Source: Anaerobiospirillum succiniciproducens DSM 6400
GTDB taxonomy: Bacteria; Pseudomonadota; Gammaproteobacteria; Enterobacterales; Succinivibrionaceae
Direction: 5' to 3'
NCBI RefSeq assembly: GCF_000482845.1
Contig: NZ_KI519511.1
Coordinates: 40,237 to 104,236, forward strand
DNA length: 64,000 bases
The notes beneath the pieces were generated by a model, which did not search any database, had not been told where the DNA came from, and worked only from the letters and a program-made list of their open reading frames with translations. Shown piece by piece: positions 36,385-46,907 of the stretch. The position numbers were made by a program, and so were the translations under genes. Each line of letters opens with the position of its first letter. The first letter of the stretch is position 1.

Positions 36385-36624
36385 CATACCCACTGCATCT
36401 AAGCGTTTAATGCAAAAGAGGCCATCACTGCATGATTATGTCATCATAAGTGGCTAGGGCTAAGGATTAAGCTATCTACTTTCAATCGACATGTTCACTA
36501 GCCAAACCTTACTCAAAATAAGTATTTTCAAGGCTTAGGCAAACTCTAAATAATCTCTTGCCACCAGCATAAATAAGGTTAGACAAGTATATATACGCAG
36601 TTTGCAAAAAATGTGATGTAGTGA

Positions 36625-36633
36625 TGATATAAT
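36625..36633 (+). promoter_or_regulatory. extended -10 promoter for the autotransporter
   Basis: TGATATAAT matches the extended -10 (TGnTATAAT) exactly. TTGCAA at 36602-36607 is a -35-like hexamer at a long 20-base spacing. A transcript from here would carry a ~360-base 5' leader to ATG 37003. Confidence 0.55.
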
Positions 36634-37002
36634 TTGCAGTATTTTACGAGCTAGTTCACAGACTTAACCTTAGAACTCGTTCTAACACGCGTCAAATACA
36701 AACAAGCTGTTGTTACTATTAACTACTTGTTAACAGAATTCTTTGCACTTGATGCTCTTACATTCTTAAAAGAGCCTAGTGCTCCCCCACTCTTAAACAA
36801 GAGTACACAGTCTTTTAGAACTAGCAATCTTTACTAACCAAGCGCTCCACCACCAAGATAGTTACTACCATCTTGGATTGTCAGTGCGGCCAATGCTGCA
36901 CAAGACGGCTAAGTGCTTTCCATAAGGCCCCTGATTTTTGGTGGTCTTGGTTGACAAAACTTAAGTTTGTTCCACCCTTCACTTTTGCGGATTTAAAAAC
37001 CA

Positions 37003-40000
37003 ATGAAGCAGACTAATAACGCTATTAAGTTTTTAATGGCCCAGTATCGCGCTGTATTCAAAAGCGCATACGTCTCAGGCATTACCACTGCCGTTGCTTT
37101 AACCTCTTTCCTCGCCGCCGCACAGGCTAACGCCGCCAATGCCTTAGACGCAGCAGGCTGGGATAATGCACTTGCAGGCTCCTCCAATGGCTCATTAGTC
37201 ATCAATGGCGAGACCTCTACCGATCCAGCAAAGGGTGAATACACCTCATTAAACATCACCTCTGCCGAAGACAAGCCTTTAACTCTCTCCGAAAAGCAGA
37301 AGCTCTCTCTCGTTGGCGACAAGGTTACTGGCGCTAAGATCTCCGCTACTGGTCAAGGCAAGACCTTATCCTTAACTGGTGAAGGTGCTTTAGAGGTTGA
37401 TGCAAAGAATGGCTTAACCTTAGAGTCATCTGCTTCTGGCGCAAAGTTAAATGTTGACTTAGGCTCAGTTAACATCAAGAAGGGTAATGTTACCGTAAAT
37501 ACTACCAACGCTGATGCTACTGTTAACTTAGCTGCTAACAGCATTGTTATTGGTAATGGCGAGTCTGGTGATGGTGCTACAGTTACCTTAAGCGGTACTG
37601 GCACCAATGTATTAGGCGGCACCTCATCATCAATCGTTGTTAAGGGCAATGGTAAGGTTGAGACCAAGGGCACTAAGGACAACACCATTCAGGGTTCATC
37701 TTTAGTTGCTGAGAAGGGTTCAACTTTCACCTTCGGTGATAAGACCAACTACAAGGTACAGAGCTCTACCTTCACTTCTTCAAACATCACTGTTGAGGCT
37801 AATGGTGAGTTAAACGTAGATCTCGCTGAGATCGGTACTGGCAAGCCAGGTCAGATGACCATTACTGGCGCTGAGAAAGAGACCAGCAAGGTTAATGTTG
37901 GTGGCACATTAAACGTAAAGACTGGTGTTGTAAACATCGACAAGCACGTTGAACTCAAGTCTTCTGCAGCTTCTGGCACCAACGACTATATTGCTGTTGG
38001 TGATAACCTAGCTGCTTCAACTGATCCATCAAAAGCTATCTTTAAGATTAGCAAGGACACTTTAAAGGGCTACTTAACAGGCACCAATAAGGGTTCTTTA
38101 CTAATTCAGTCAGGAGGTACTCTCTATATCACTGATGAGGTTGTGCTTAATACAGACCTTACATTTGCAGGTACTGTAACAGATGGTGCAATTAGCCAAG
38201 CTAACAAGGCTGGTGGTGCTTTAGGCGGTTCTAATATCGTTATTACTGATGCTGTTCAGAATGCAGGCACCTTAGCTGTCAAGGCTGACAAGCTTACCTT
38301 TGGTGATAAAGAAAAGGATAAAGATAAGAACTTTGATTTCGCCACTGGCGTTGGCAACTTAGAAGCTAAGAACGTTGAGTTCAATGGCAAGTCTTTTAAC
38401 CTGAAAGAGACCTTAACACTTCGCAATGTATCTGCAAGTGGTGATAAGGTTGCTGCAGGTGAAGGCAAGGTATCAGGCAATGTAAATATCAATGGTACCG
38501 ATGCAGCTCACGGCTTTAATGTTGATGGAGGTAAGTTCAACTACACCTCTGGTGAGATGACTTTAACTAGTGGCACTATCACAGTTACTAACTCTAAAGT
38601 AGACGAAGGCGCAGTATCAAACTTAACCTTTGACAAAGACACTAAGATCATCGTAACTGGCGCTAATGCTTTTACTGCTAAGGCAGAAAAGAAAGGCTCA
38701 GTCTTAGATATTTCTAAGGCAACTTTATCTGGCTCAGCTACTACTACCGCCGAAACCACCTTTAGCGCTCAATCTGGTGGTCGCTTAGTAATCAGCAAAG
38801 AAAATATCGCTGCAGTTTTAGACAGCAAAGCCTCTGCCGCATTAAAGGCAGTTAAGTTTAAGGCTGAAAACGATGGTACTCTTGCACTTAGCAACGACGT
38901 AGTTTTAGAGCTCGGTGGTACAAATGTTAATCCAATCTCTGTTGCAGATAAGACAGGCTCAGATAATGGTGGTACTTTAGAAGCAAATAGCGGCCTTACC
39001 CTTAACTACACTGGTAATGCCGGCACTAATCCTCACTATGCAGTTAGTGGTACTTTAGTTGCCTCAAATTTAAAGGTAAACGCAAAGGAAGGCTCTACTG
39101 CGAAAGACTTTGTATTAGGCGACGGTGTTTACAAGATCTCATCAGGTTTAGATTCTGAGAACTCTGGTAACTTTGTAGTAGTAAGTGGCTCAGCCGCTAC
39201 TGATGCTGGCACAAAGTCAACTCTCTTACTCGGTGCTGTTTCTACTAACGAGAAGGGTGAGTTAGTTACATCTAAGGGTGGCAGCGCAACCAATATCAAA
39301 GTAGCTGATAATGGTATCGTTACTGTCCAGTCTGGCGAGTGGAATGGTAAAAAGGTAAATGTAACCAACACTGCACCTGACTCATTTACTATTGGTTACA
39401 CAAGCGGTGACAAGACTGCAAATGCAGCTTTCAACGGCACTGACTTAACCGTTGCTAATGCAAACACCTTTACTATTAACCGTGGTTCTTCTGCAAAGTT
39501 TGAGACCGTAAGCGGTGGTGCAGCAAGTGCAATCAAGGTTAACGGCTCCTTAACTATTACCGGTAAGGATGGTGTAGACTTCATTAATGCTGGCAATTCA
39601 GCTACTGGCACCATTGAAATGGGAGCTAACTCTGAAGTTACTCTTGGTGAGCACGCTGTTAAGAAAGGCATTACTAAGGTAGACGGCGATACCGTTACCT
39701 TTGATAGCAGCTTCGAAGCTGATCAGTTTAAGATGGGCAAGAACGCCACCTTTAACTTAAACTTAGGCGTTTTAGCAACTGATAAAGAGAAGACCATCAC
39801 CATCAGTGCTAAGGGCTTAGAAACCTTAAAGGGTCAGCTATTTAAAGACTATCAGAACGGCCAGATTGACGGCTTCTTAAACATTGGTAATGCAGACATC
39901 AAGGGCCTGACTATCAGTGGCGATAAGGTTTCATGGACTGAGTACAAGAACTTCCAGGACACTGTATCTAGTGTAACTTCTGACAAGTTATCCAAGGCTA

Positions 40001-42882
40001 CCGTAACTGACGTTGAAGGCACTTCATTCAAGGGTTCTGTTGGTGCAATTGCTCTTAAGAATGGTACTGACACACTGACTGTTGATGGTAACACCATCTT
40101 AGCTAATGCCTCAGGCAACAGCGGCTTCTTTGTATCTAATGGCACTAATGCCGGCAAGATTACTATCAATGAAGCTAACTACTTAACTCTTAGTGGTGGT
40201 GGTAAGGCTGGTGCAATTACCCTCAACAACGGTACCGACAAGGATAACAAGACCACCTTAGTTATTAGCAGCAAGGGTGACGCTCCTGTAACTGAGCTTG
40301 GCGCAATCTCAGGCCAGACCGGTGGCACTGGTGCTACAAACAACTCAGTACAGATCGTTGGCAAGACCAAGGTAACTGGCACTATCTCAAATATCGAAGA
40401 TCTTGAGATTGGTAGTGAGCTTGAAGTTACTGACAATGTTACCGTTACAAACCTTAAGTCTTTAGCATCTAAGGGCGTAGCCCTTAAGATGGACGGTAAG
40501 AACTTAACCGTATCTGGTGAAGCTAATTTCGCTGGTGACATCACTGCTAAGAATGCTACCTTCTCAAAGACTGGTGCAAACACTACTGAGGGCGACTACG
40601 ATGCTAAGCTCGGTGGCAATAACACCATCGAAAAATTAAGCTTCACCGGTCATGGCATGATCAACAACGGCGGTACCACCAAGGTAACTGATACTCTGAC
40701 TGTTGCAGACAAGAAGAGTGTTACCGTTGCTCAGGGCGCAACCTTAGATGCTAAGCACATTACGCTTACCCAAAAGACTGGTACTAGTAATGACAATACT
40801 CAGCTGATCGTTGGCCAAGACAGCAGAACTGCTAAGAAGAACGGTATTGATATCGCAATTGGCAGCTCCACTGGTTACTTAGTTGCTAACACCGTAAAGC
40901 TCAACGGCGGTGACTTAATCGCTGATCCAGATTTTGGCGGTGCAGCTTCTATCGTTTCTGTGGCTGGCTTTGGTGAAGCAAACTTTGACACTACTAAGGA
41001 CTCTGCAGGTATTGTCGACGGTAAGGCTATTGCGCTGCAAAACTCCATATTAGCTGTTGGTGTTGAGAATGAGAAGAGCGATAAGACCTTAGAGAAGTTA
41101 CAAGAGCTCTTTGCTGACTACTTAGATCCAAGAACCGCTAGCTTAATCTCCGAAGGCTATGGCTCTATCATGTACGTTGCTAAGAACGTAACTGTTGAAG
41201 ATGCTAACGGCAAGCTCATCATCGATCCTAAGCGTGGCCTTGAGAAGTACAACAAGGACATGACTGCTGGTACTGGTAACACTGAGTACCAAAACGCAAT
41301 CAACCAGAATGCTGCATACATCGGTGAAGGCGCTGCTTTAGCTGTTTCAGCTGATGCTGCAGTTAACAGCTTCGATACTAACGGCTCTCAGAATGCAGCA
41401 ATCAAGTTTGATAAGGCCACTGCATCTGTATACGCAGAGAAGAACTCATCTGTTCTGTTAACCGGCGACTTCAGCTCTATGGATAGCATCAAGTTATTCG
41501 CAGATAACGGTGCTGGTGCTTCAGGTGGTGTAACCATCAACGGTAATGACCTCAAGGCAACCACCTTAAGCGGTGTTTATGAGTACGTCATGGAGAAGGG
41601 TAAAGAAACTAATGCTAATGGCTTCCAGCTGAACGTTAACAAGGACGTTCTGGATAAGAGCTACCACGATGCATCTCACCCTGCTCGCAACACCATCGTT
41701 GCTTATGCTAAGAAGGAGCTTGCAAACGGTACTAAGCTGCACGGTGATTTTGTTGCAGGCGTAACCTTCGATGAGGCTACAAGTCAGTACAAGAAGGGCA
41801 ATACTGTCTTAACCGGTGCTGAGATTAAGAACTACATGCACATTGGTGATAAGGTTTACACCAAGGTTAACAACCGTTTCTTAGAGAACATCACTCAGAA
41901 CCTCAACTACGGTCACGATGTTGATACCATCACCCGTTTAGGCGCTTACTCTGGTGTTGCTCACTCAGCTATTGCTGCAGGCAACGTCACTACTAACGCT
42001 GTTGCTGCTCGCTTTGCAATTGGATCATCCCCAGTTGACTTCATTGCAGCTCAGAACAACATGGGTGGTAGCGCATTCGTAGCTCCCATGATGAATCAGT
42101 TTGAGTCTGATGGCTTTGATTCTGAGGGCGTAAGCTACGGTGTTGATGTTGATACCACAGGCGTAGCCTTTGGTGGTGACTTTGAGTTCACCCCTCAGAT
42201 TCGTGCTGGTGTGCTCTTTAACATCGGTTCTGGTGATGCTAAAGGCAAGGGTCAGGCATCTACTGCCTCTAGCGACTTCGACTTCTATGGCTTATCTGTA
42301 TACGCTGGTTACAACGTAGACCGTTTTGCTGTAGTTGCTGATGTAAGCTACACCAAGATTGATAACGAGGTTAAGGCTTTCATCACTGATGAGACCATCA
42401 AGGCTGACTCTACTGCTACTAACATGAGCTTAGGCGTTAATGCTCAGTACACCTTCGACTTCAATCAGATGGCAGTTACCCCACACATGGGTCTGCGTTA
42501 CTCCATGATCGAGGCTGATGACTACAGCATTACTGATGCTGGTTCATTCTCCTCTGATAAGATGAGCGTAATCTCCGTCCCTGTTGGTGTAACCATTGCT
42601 CAGGCATACGCATCTGACAACTGGATCGTTACCCCATATGCTGACTTCACTTTAACTGGTAACTTCGGTGACAACTCTTACAAGGGTTCATTCAAGTGGG
42701 CAAATGTTGCTAACCTGACCACCGATACTGATACCGAGGTTATGGATAACTTCAGCTATGGCTTAACCTTAGGTATTAATGGTGAGACCGGTAACTTAGG
42801 TATGTCTGCAGGCCTGAACTACACCTCATCATCTAACACTGATAACTTAGGCTTCAGCGCAAGCTGCCGCTACCTCTTCTAA
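37003..42882 (+). CDS. type V autotransporter with very large passenger
   Basis: A 1959-residue self-exporting outer-membrane protein. A long signal peptide (residues 1-44, basic then hydrophobic GITTAVALTSFLAAAQANA) precedes a passenger of about 1600 residues. The passenger is made of repetitive Gly/Thr/Ser/Asn-rich strands (T-L-x-V, GGTLNV, LTISG types), as expected of a beta-helix. The last ~280 residues form the barrel, from about FVAPMMNQFESDGF to the terminal LGFSASCRYLF with the C-terminal Phe. Only one cysteine occurs in the whole protein, five residues from the end. No protease triad was seen; an adhesin or surface-structure role is inferred. The ribosome site is weak, with a long leader and a strong terminator downstream. 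It is monocistronic. Confidence 0.9.
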   Translation: MKQTNNAIKFLMAQYRAVFKSAYVSGITTAVALTSFLAAAQANAANALDAAGWDNALAGSSNGSLVINGETSTDPAKGEYTSLNITSAEDKPLTLSEKQKLSLVGDKVTGAKISATGQGKTLSLTGEGALEVDAKNGLTLESSASGAKLNVDLGSVNIKKGNVTVNTTNADATVNLAANSIVIGNGESGDGATVTLSGTGTNVLGGTSSSIVVKGNGKVETKGTKDNTIQGSSLVAEKGSTFTFGDKTNYKVQSSTFTSSNITVEANGELNVDLAEIGTGKPGQMTITGAEKETSKVNVGGTLNVKTGVVNIDKHVELKSSAASGTNDYIAVGDNLAASTDPSKAIFKISKDTLKGYLTGTNKGSLLIQSGGTLYITDEVVLNTDLTFAGTVTDGAISQANKAGGALGGSNIVITDAVQNAGTLAVKADKLTFGDKEKDKDKNFDFATGVGNLEAKNVEFNGKSFNLKETLTLRNVSASGDKVAAGEGKVSGNVNINGTDAAHGFNVDGGKFNYTSGEMTLTSGTITVTNSKVDEGAVSNLTFDKDTKIIVTGANAFTAKAEKKGSVLDISKATLSGSATTTAETTFSAQSGGRLVISKENIAAVLDSKASAALKAVKFKAENDGTLALSNDVVLELGGTNVNPISVADKTGSDNGGTLEANSGLTLNYTGNAGTNPHYAVSGTLVASNLKVNAKEGSTAKDFVLGDGVYKISSGLDSENSGNFVVVSGSAATDAGTKSTLLLGAVSTNEKGELVTSKGGSATNIKVADNGIVTVQSGEWNGKKVNVTNTAPDSFTIGYTSGDKTANAAFNGTDLTVANANTFTINRGSSAKFETVSGGAASAIKVNGSLTITGKDGVDFINAGNSATGTIEMGANSEVTLGEHAVKKGITKVDGDTVTFDSSFEADQFKMGKNATFNLNLGVLATDKEKTITISAKGLETLKGQLFKDYQNGQIDGFLNIGNADIKGLTISGDKVSWTEYKNFQDTVSSVTSDKLSKATVTDVEGTSFKGSVGAIALKNGTDTLTVDGNTILANASGNSGFFVSNGTNAGKITINEANYLTLSGGGKAGAITLNNGTDKDNKTTLVISSKGDAPVTELGAISGQTGGTGATNNSVQIVGKTKVTGTISNIEDLEIGSELEVTDNVTVTNLKSLASKGVALKMDGKNLTVSGEANFAGDITAKNATFSKTGANTTEGDYDAKLGGNNTIEKLSFTGHGMINNGGTTKVTDTLTVADKKSVTVAQGATLDAKHITLTQKTGTSNDNTQLIVGQDSRTAKKNGIDIAIGSSTGYLVANTVKLNGGDLIADPDFGGAASIVSVAGFGEANFDTTKDSAGIVDGKAIALQNSILAVGVENEKSDKTLEKLQELFADYLDPRTASLISEGYGSIMYVAKNVTVEDANGKLIIDPKRGLEKYNKDMTAGTGNTEYQNAINQNAAYIGEGAALAVSADAAVNSFDTNGSQNAAIKFDKATASVYAEKNSSVLLTGDFSSMDSIKLFADNGAGASGGVTINGNDLKATTLSGVYEYVMEKGKETNANGFQLNVNKDVLDKSYHDASHPARNTIVAYAKKELANGTKLHGDFVAGVTFDEATSQYKKGNTVLTGAEIKNYMHIGDKVYTKVNNRFLENITQNLNYGHDVDTITRLGAYSGVAHSAIAAGNVTTNAVAARFAIGSSPVDFIAAQNNMGGSAFVAPMMNQFESDGFDSEGVSYGVDVDTTGVAFGGDFEFTPQIRAGVLFNIGSGDAKGKGQASTASSDFDFYGLSVYAGYNVDRFAVVADVSYTKIDNEVKAFITDETIKADSTATNMSLGVNAQYTFDFNQMAVTPHMGLRYSMIEADDYSITDAGSFSSDKMSVISVPVGVTIAQAYASDNWIVTPYADFTLTGNFGDNSYKGSFKWANVANLTTDTDTEVMDNFSYGLTLGINGETGNLGMSAGLNYTSSSNTDNLGFSASCRYLF

Positions 42883-42908
42883 TAAGAGCAGTTATCAATC
42901 ATCATGCG

Positions 42909-42967
42909 CTTGCCAGAGTAGCTGGCAAGCCTCTACAAGGCAGGAGAAATCCTGCCTTTGTTGTTTT
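42909..42967 (+). terminator. double-hairpin terminator of the autotransporter gene
   Basis: CTTGCCAG-AGTAG-CTGGCAAG is followed by AAGGCAGGA-GAAA-TCCTGCCTT and then TGTTGTTTTT. The second hairpin is a classical intrinsic terminator. Confidence 0.9.
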
Positions 42968-43570
42968 TGGGCAGCCGCCTTTGCTAATGCACGGCATAAA
43001 GTTGTTTTTGCTCATGCACGGCCTAAAGTAGAGTGCTCTCATGCCCTGGCAAGAGTACGTGTAGCGATTATCTTAGGCGTCTGACTTGTACTCATGGTGA
43101 TATGAGCTTGTTGGCTAATGCCTTGCTCTTTACTCGCAGTACTACTCTCAACCTTTAGTAACTGCCCTTTTCTTCTATCTTTGCATGCACGTGCACCTGT
43201 TGCTTGGCCTCTTACACGCCAAAGCATCTCTAGGCCGTAGCCCCATGCGGCTCATATGGCTTGTACTGTTTTCTTAAGCGCTTATTCGTGCGCGACAAGC
43301 TTATAGCTGGTGGGCGGATGGCCCTACTTTCAAAGTGCCTCTTCTTTTTGTCTTGTCATTTTTTACCTTCTCTTCACTGCTAGTTAGAAGGGATCGTGGC
43401 TAAAGCTGGTTAGCTGTTTGCTAGGCTGCTTTGGTGGCGTTGCTGGTCTATTTATCTGTTGCCGTGGTTACACTGTGCCTGTGATTGCATGATTATTGTT
43501 TTACATTTTTACGTATTTCAATGTAACGTTCTTAACTATGTGTTATGTTTTAATTAATTGATGGTACTTG

Positions 43571-43600
43571 TCGTGAAACTTTTGCAACCTTGTTTCACGA
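43571..43600. promoter_or_regulatory. perfect 9-bp inverted repeat, possible operator
   Basis: TCGTGAAAC and GTTTCACGA are separated by 12 bases, 65 bases upstream of the -35-like hexamer of the next gene. The 9-bp arms with a two-helical-turn spacing suit a dimeric repressor or activator; no T-run makes a terminator unlikely. Confidence 0.45.
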
Positions 43601-43664
43601 AAATGCCCCGCAAAGCGGCTATTTTGCGATATTCCTAGTTACAGACAAAAAATCATGTTAAAAA

Positions 43665-43692
43665 TTGTGACGCAGCATTCATACACTATGCT
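43665..43692 (+). promoter_or_regulatory. candidate sigma-70 promoter of the Sel1-repeat gene
   Basis: TTGTGA, a 16-base spacer and TATGCT, four of six consensus bases each, about 90 bases upstream of ATG 43780. Confidence 0.4.
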
Positions 43693-43779
43693 TTTTACGG
43701 TTCATATCAAGATTATTGGCCGCTTAATGGTATATTTAGGGTTAATCGACAAACACAAGTGACTAGTTGAGGTATTGAT

Positions 43780-45069
43780 ATGTTCATCAAAAATAAGAGC
43801 GCTCAGCTCGATAGCATCAGTGCAAGTAACGCTTATTCAAACTCTGCTTGCACTTCAACCGCAGCTAGTTCAAACCTTAGCAATCATCCCTTTGCTAAAC
43901 TCTCCTTTATCACTGTTGCTGCAGCTTTAATCTTAGGCTCTATGAACCTTGTAACTGAGGCAAAGGCAAGCACCTTTAACTCCCATGTAGCATCAGGTCA
44001 AAACATTCTTTCCCGAGAGCAGATTCGCGACCTTACCCATAAATGCGAATCTGGCCATGATACTGAGGCCTGTACTACCTTAGGTGCTCACTACGCTACT
44101 TTAGCTATCGATACTAATCAGGATATCGAAGTTAATATGAAGCTTGCTGGCTTTAATCTTGAAAAGTCCTGCTCAAGCGGCAATCAACAGGCCTGCGATA
44201 TTTGGTCAAAGGCATTAGGCGTTTACGGTACTTACTACATCTCCGAGCGTAGTCCTAAGATTGATTACAAATTAGGCGCACGTATCTTAAAGCGTGGCTG
44301 TGAGCTTGGTGATCCATTTGCTTGTGCTCAGCTAGGTACTTTATATCGTGATGGCAAGGGCGAGACTAAGGATAATGCTATGGCCCTGTCCTTATTTGCC
44401 TCAAGCTGCGAGTATGCTCAGGCCAAGAGCGAGCACGTTAAGAAAGGCGATGGCAATATCGGCTTAGGCTGCTACTACCAAGGTCAAATGCTCTACACTC
44501 AAGCTAGCCAAAAAGCAGATGCAACTGAAGCTGACAAGTCTGAGGCCTTTAAGTTCTTTGATATAGCTTGTAACTTAAATACCCCAGAGGCTTGCTTAGA
44601 TTTAGCTAATTACCACACTCAGCTCAATCAAGGCGAACAGGCTATTAAATACACCAAGCAAGCTTGCTTGGCAGGTAATGCTGATGTGTGCCTGCAAAAT
44701 GCCATGCAGCTGCATTTAGCTGGCAATGATAAAGACTCCAACTACTTCTTAGATATTGCTTGCCAAATGGGTAATGGCGATGCCTGTACTCTCTTTGCTA
44801 CCAATATCTTAAGTGGCATTGCTATCGAGCAAAATGCCCAGACTGCCTTAGAGATGCTTAATAAGTCTTGCGACGTAGGCAATGGTCTTGCTTGTACCTT
44901 CTTAGGTCAGCTTTATTTAACTGGCGGCAAGGACATTCCTAACTACAAGACCGAGATTAACTTAAACTTAGCAAATGCCTACTTTGGAAAGGCTTGTAAG
45001 CTCGGTATTGCCAATGGCTGCTCTGGTGCTAAGCAAGTTCATGATGCTATGAAAGCTCAAGGCAAATAA
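43780..45069 (+). CDS. exported cysteine-rich Sel1-repeat protein
   Basis: A 429-residue protein with an unusually long polar N-region (residues 1-40), a hydrophobic stretch 41-57 and a likely cleavage after AKA (residues 61-63), so periplasmic or secreted. The mature part is a series of Sel1-like (TPR-related) repeats with paired cysteines, for example CELGDPFACAQLGTLYRDGKG and CDVGNGLACTFLGQLYLTGG, the style of the Helicobacter Hcp proteins. GAGGT seven bases upstream supports ATG 43780. It has its own promoter and terminator. Role inferred: protein-protein scaffold in the envelope. Confidence 0.85.
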   Translation: MFIKNKSAQLDSISASNAYSNSACTSTAASSNLSNHPFAKLSFITVAAALILGSMNLVTEAKASTFNSHVASGQNILSREQIRDLTHKCESGHDTEACTTLGAHYATLAIDTNQDIEVNMKLAGFNLEKSCSSGNQQACDIWSKALGVYGTYYISERSPKIDYKLGARILKRGCELGDPFACAQLGTLYRDGKGETKDNAMALSLFASSCEYAQAKSEHVKKGDGNIGLGCYYQGQMLYTQASQKADATEADKSEAFKFFDIACNLNTPEACLDLANYHTQLNQGEQAIKYTKQACLAGNADVCLQNAMQLHLAGNDKDSNYFLDIACQMGNGDACTLFATNILSGIAIEQNAQTALEMLNKSCDVGNGLACTFLGQLYLTGGKDIPNYKTEINLNLANAYFGKACKLGIANGCSGAKQVHDAMKAQGK

Positions 45070-45095
45070 CTAATTTACTCTCTAGCATATATTTC

Positions 45096-45122
45096 AAGCC
45101 CCGCCCACGCGGGGCTTTTTAT
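45096..45122 (+). terminator. intrinsic terminator of the Sel1-repeat gene
   Basis: AGCCCCGC-CCAC-GCGGGGCT forms a perfect 8-bp GC-rich stem followed by TTTTATT. Confidence 0.95.
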
Positions 45123-45922
45123 TGCCTTAAGCCAATATAGAAACCCTCGCCATTCAGACTGGCAGACAAGTAAGATATTGTAATTGCTCTTACATCTCAA
45201 ACTGCGCTGCCCTGCTACCTCTTGCGTTGCTCAAGAGCTAAGAACTGTAGCCTTGTGGCCGTAGCACCATCCTTAACAACGCTACTTAGCGTATTACCAT
45301 AAATCAGCATCTTGCATTGTAAGCAACGATGCTTAATTGCAAGCCTAAGTTTTCTGTCCATGCATAGCTAAGACAAGATGGCGATGACAGCATGTCATAG
45401 TGGCGTTCGTAGTGGCTATGAGCAATTGAAAGCGGCTCCACAAAAGACTGGACACTACCTAAGCTCTGGCAAGGCACCAACTTATCTCAACCTTGCTGCA
45501 GTATCAAGCGCCCGCTTAGCCTATTTGAGAGACTGAGCCTTAGCTTTACATCATCCTCAGATGCCTTGCGTTTGTAACTGTCTAGAAGCGTGGTGTCCGC
45601 CCCTGTTGCAGCGTAGCATCAGCGCTTGGGGCTCTGTGTATAGCTGCTATGTGGCTTTTAGGTCGAGGATGCGCTTGCTCTTTTGTGTGGTGGGTAAGAT
45701 GAATGCGGTTTAGCCGACTTGCCTGATAAGGCTGCGAGAATATGGCCTTATTTAGTACTTGGCAAGTGGTATGGGCTCTTAGCAAAGTGCTGCTTTTAGG
45801 TTATGATTAACAGCAATCCAAACAAACATCACTATTTTCTATGTGATAGCTGCGTTCATACTTGTATCGAGCCTGTCTATACATTGCACCATTTCTTGCC
45901 TCATGTAGTTAAGGAGTTTTAC
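45123..45922. other. intergenic stretch, nothing recognised
   Basis: Open frames here lack ribosome sites and family resemblance. No repeats of note. Confidence 0.5.
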
Positions 45923-46318
45923 ATGGCATCTAAGCTTACGCTGATTGCACTTGCGCTTAGCGCAACTCTAATAAGCAGCGCCTGCTCTGAACAATCTAAG
46001 CCTGATAAGGTTGCCAAAAACTTCCTCGACTCTATCTACTCTGGCAATGTCAACCATGCAGTAAAGCTGATGTATAAGCCTAAAGATGCCGCAGCTTATG
46101 AAGATGACCTCGTAGCTCAAATCAAAAGTATTTCCCAAAAGGCTCGCATTGGCGCTAATACTCTTGGTGGCTACAAAGGAGCCCAAACTATCTCAGTAAG
46201 CGATGAGGGTGATGAGCATATTGTAAGCATGCAGTTGAGTTTTGGGGATGGCACTGAGCTTGAGAGCGTAACAACTCTGGTAAAACACGACAATAGCTAC
46301 TTAGTCAAGCTTCTCTAA
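45923..46318 (+). CDS. small lipoprotein, DUF4878-like (member 1)
   Basis: A 131-residue lipoprotein. The signal peptide MASKLTLIALALSATLISSAC ends in a lipobox (ISSAC). The mature part begins with the family pattern SKPDKVAKNFLDSIYSGNVNHAVKLM and ends in a strand pair around FGDGTELESVTTLV, as in DUF4878 (PF12870), an NTF2-like/cystatin-like fold. AAGGAG six bases before ATG 45923 fixes the start, discarding 40 upstream codons. It lacks the cysteine pair of members 3-5. It is the only plus-strand member of five paralogues in this window. Inner- or outer-membrane anchored; function unknown. Confidence 0.8.
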   Translation: MASKLTLIALALSATLISSACSEQSKPDKVAKNFLDSIYSGNVNHAVKLMYKPKDAAAYEDDLVAQIKSISQKARIGANTLGGYKGAQTISVSDEGDEHIVSMQLSFGDGTELESVTTLVKHDNSYLVKLL

Positions 46319-46574
46319 CTAAGGTCGCTACTACAGCCTTGCGCATGCTAATGCCGCTACCTTGCCTTGGCGTTTGCAAGTCACGCTATGCTGCTATATA
46401 GCGTGCTATGGTGCGTCCTAAGCTATAGCTATATATGAGGCTATATAATCCCTGCTTATCAGTTATACATAGCCGTTTGATGTAGAGATACGATTTCTAG
46501 CTACGCACTATCGATAGTTTTTTAGTATGAGTGCGTAGCTCAAAATATCTGCAACTCAGCTAAAGGATTGCACC

Positions 46575-46907
46575 ATGTTTTTCTTTAAAAACCTCACTGA
46601 AGCTCAGCGTAAGTTGGCTGCTACCATTGGATTTGTCGTAATGATTGTAGCCTTACTTGCCATGTCTGGCTTAAACGACAAACAAGCACCTCAAGACACA
46701 ACAACAGGTGCAGATACCAGCGAGCAAGTAGTAGCTGCAAATGAACAAGCTGCATCCTCAGATGAGCAGGCTGCTGCTGATAAAACCGAGGCAACAGATG
46801 AGCAGGCCGCAGCCGATACAACCGAGGCAACAGCCAATGCATCTGATGAGGCAAGTACCGATGCAGCTGCAGCTATGACTCAGAGCAGCGAGGACAAAGC
46901 AAACTAA
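46575..46907 (+). CDS. small single-pass membrane protein with Ala/Glu/Asp/Thr-rich tail
   Basis: A 110-residue protein. Residues 1-14 are basic/aromatic, 15-33 form a membrane helix (LAATIGFVVMIVALLAMSG), and the rest is low-complexity and acidic with repeated DEQAAAD(K/T)TEAT units. The repeats at 46761 and 46797 share codons, suggesting slippage expansion. AAGGATT precedes ATG 46575. No family recognised. The tail is likely disordered and extracytoplasmic if the N-terminus is inside. Confidence 0.7.
   Translation: MFFFKNLTEAQRKLAATIGFVVMIVALLAMSGLNDKQAPQDTTTGADTSEQVVAANEQAASSDEQAAADKTEATDEQAAADTTEATANASDEASTDAAAAMTQSSEDKAN

Larger units (their letters stand above)
36067..37002. other. intergenic stretch with repeat copy B and autotransporter leader
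   Basis: Contains copy B of the direct repeat, an extended -10 promoter at 36625, and a hairpin CCAAGAT (36853) with ATCTTGG (36870). No gene. Confidence 0.6.
42883..43779. other. intergenic stretch before the Sel1-repeat gene
   Basis: After the terminator, a 24-base near-repeat (TTTGCTNATGCACGGCNTAAAG) occurs twice at about 42980 and 43016. The right part holds an inverted repeat and a plausible promoter. No gene. Confidence 0.5.

Noticed and set aside
37353-40583. Several 70-134 codon antisense frames in the autotransporter
   Set aside because: They are shadows of the Thr/Gly/Ala-rich coding sequence with no start signals.
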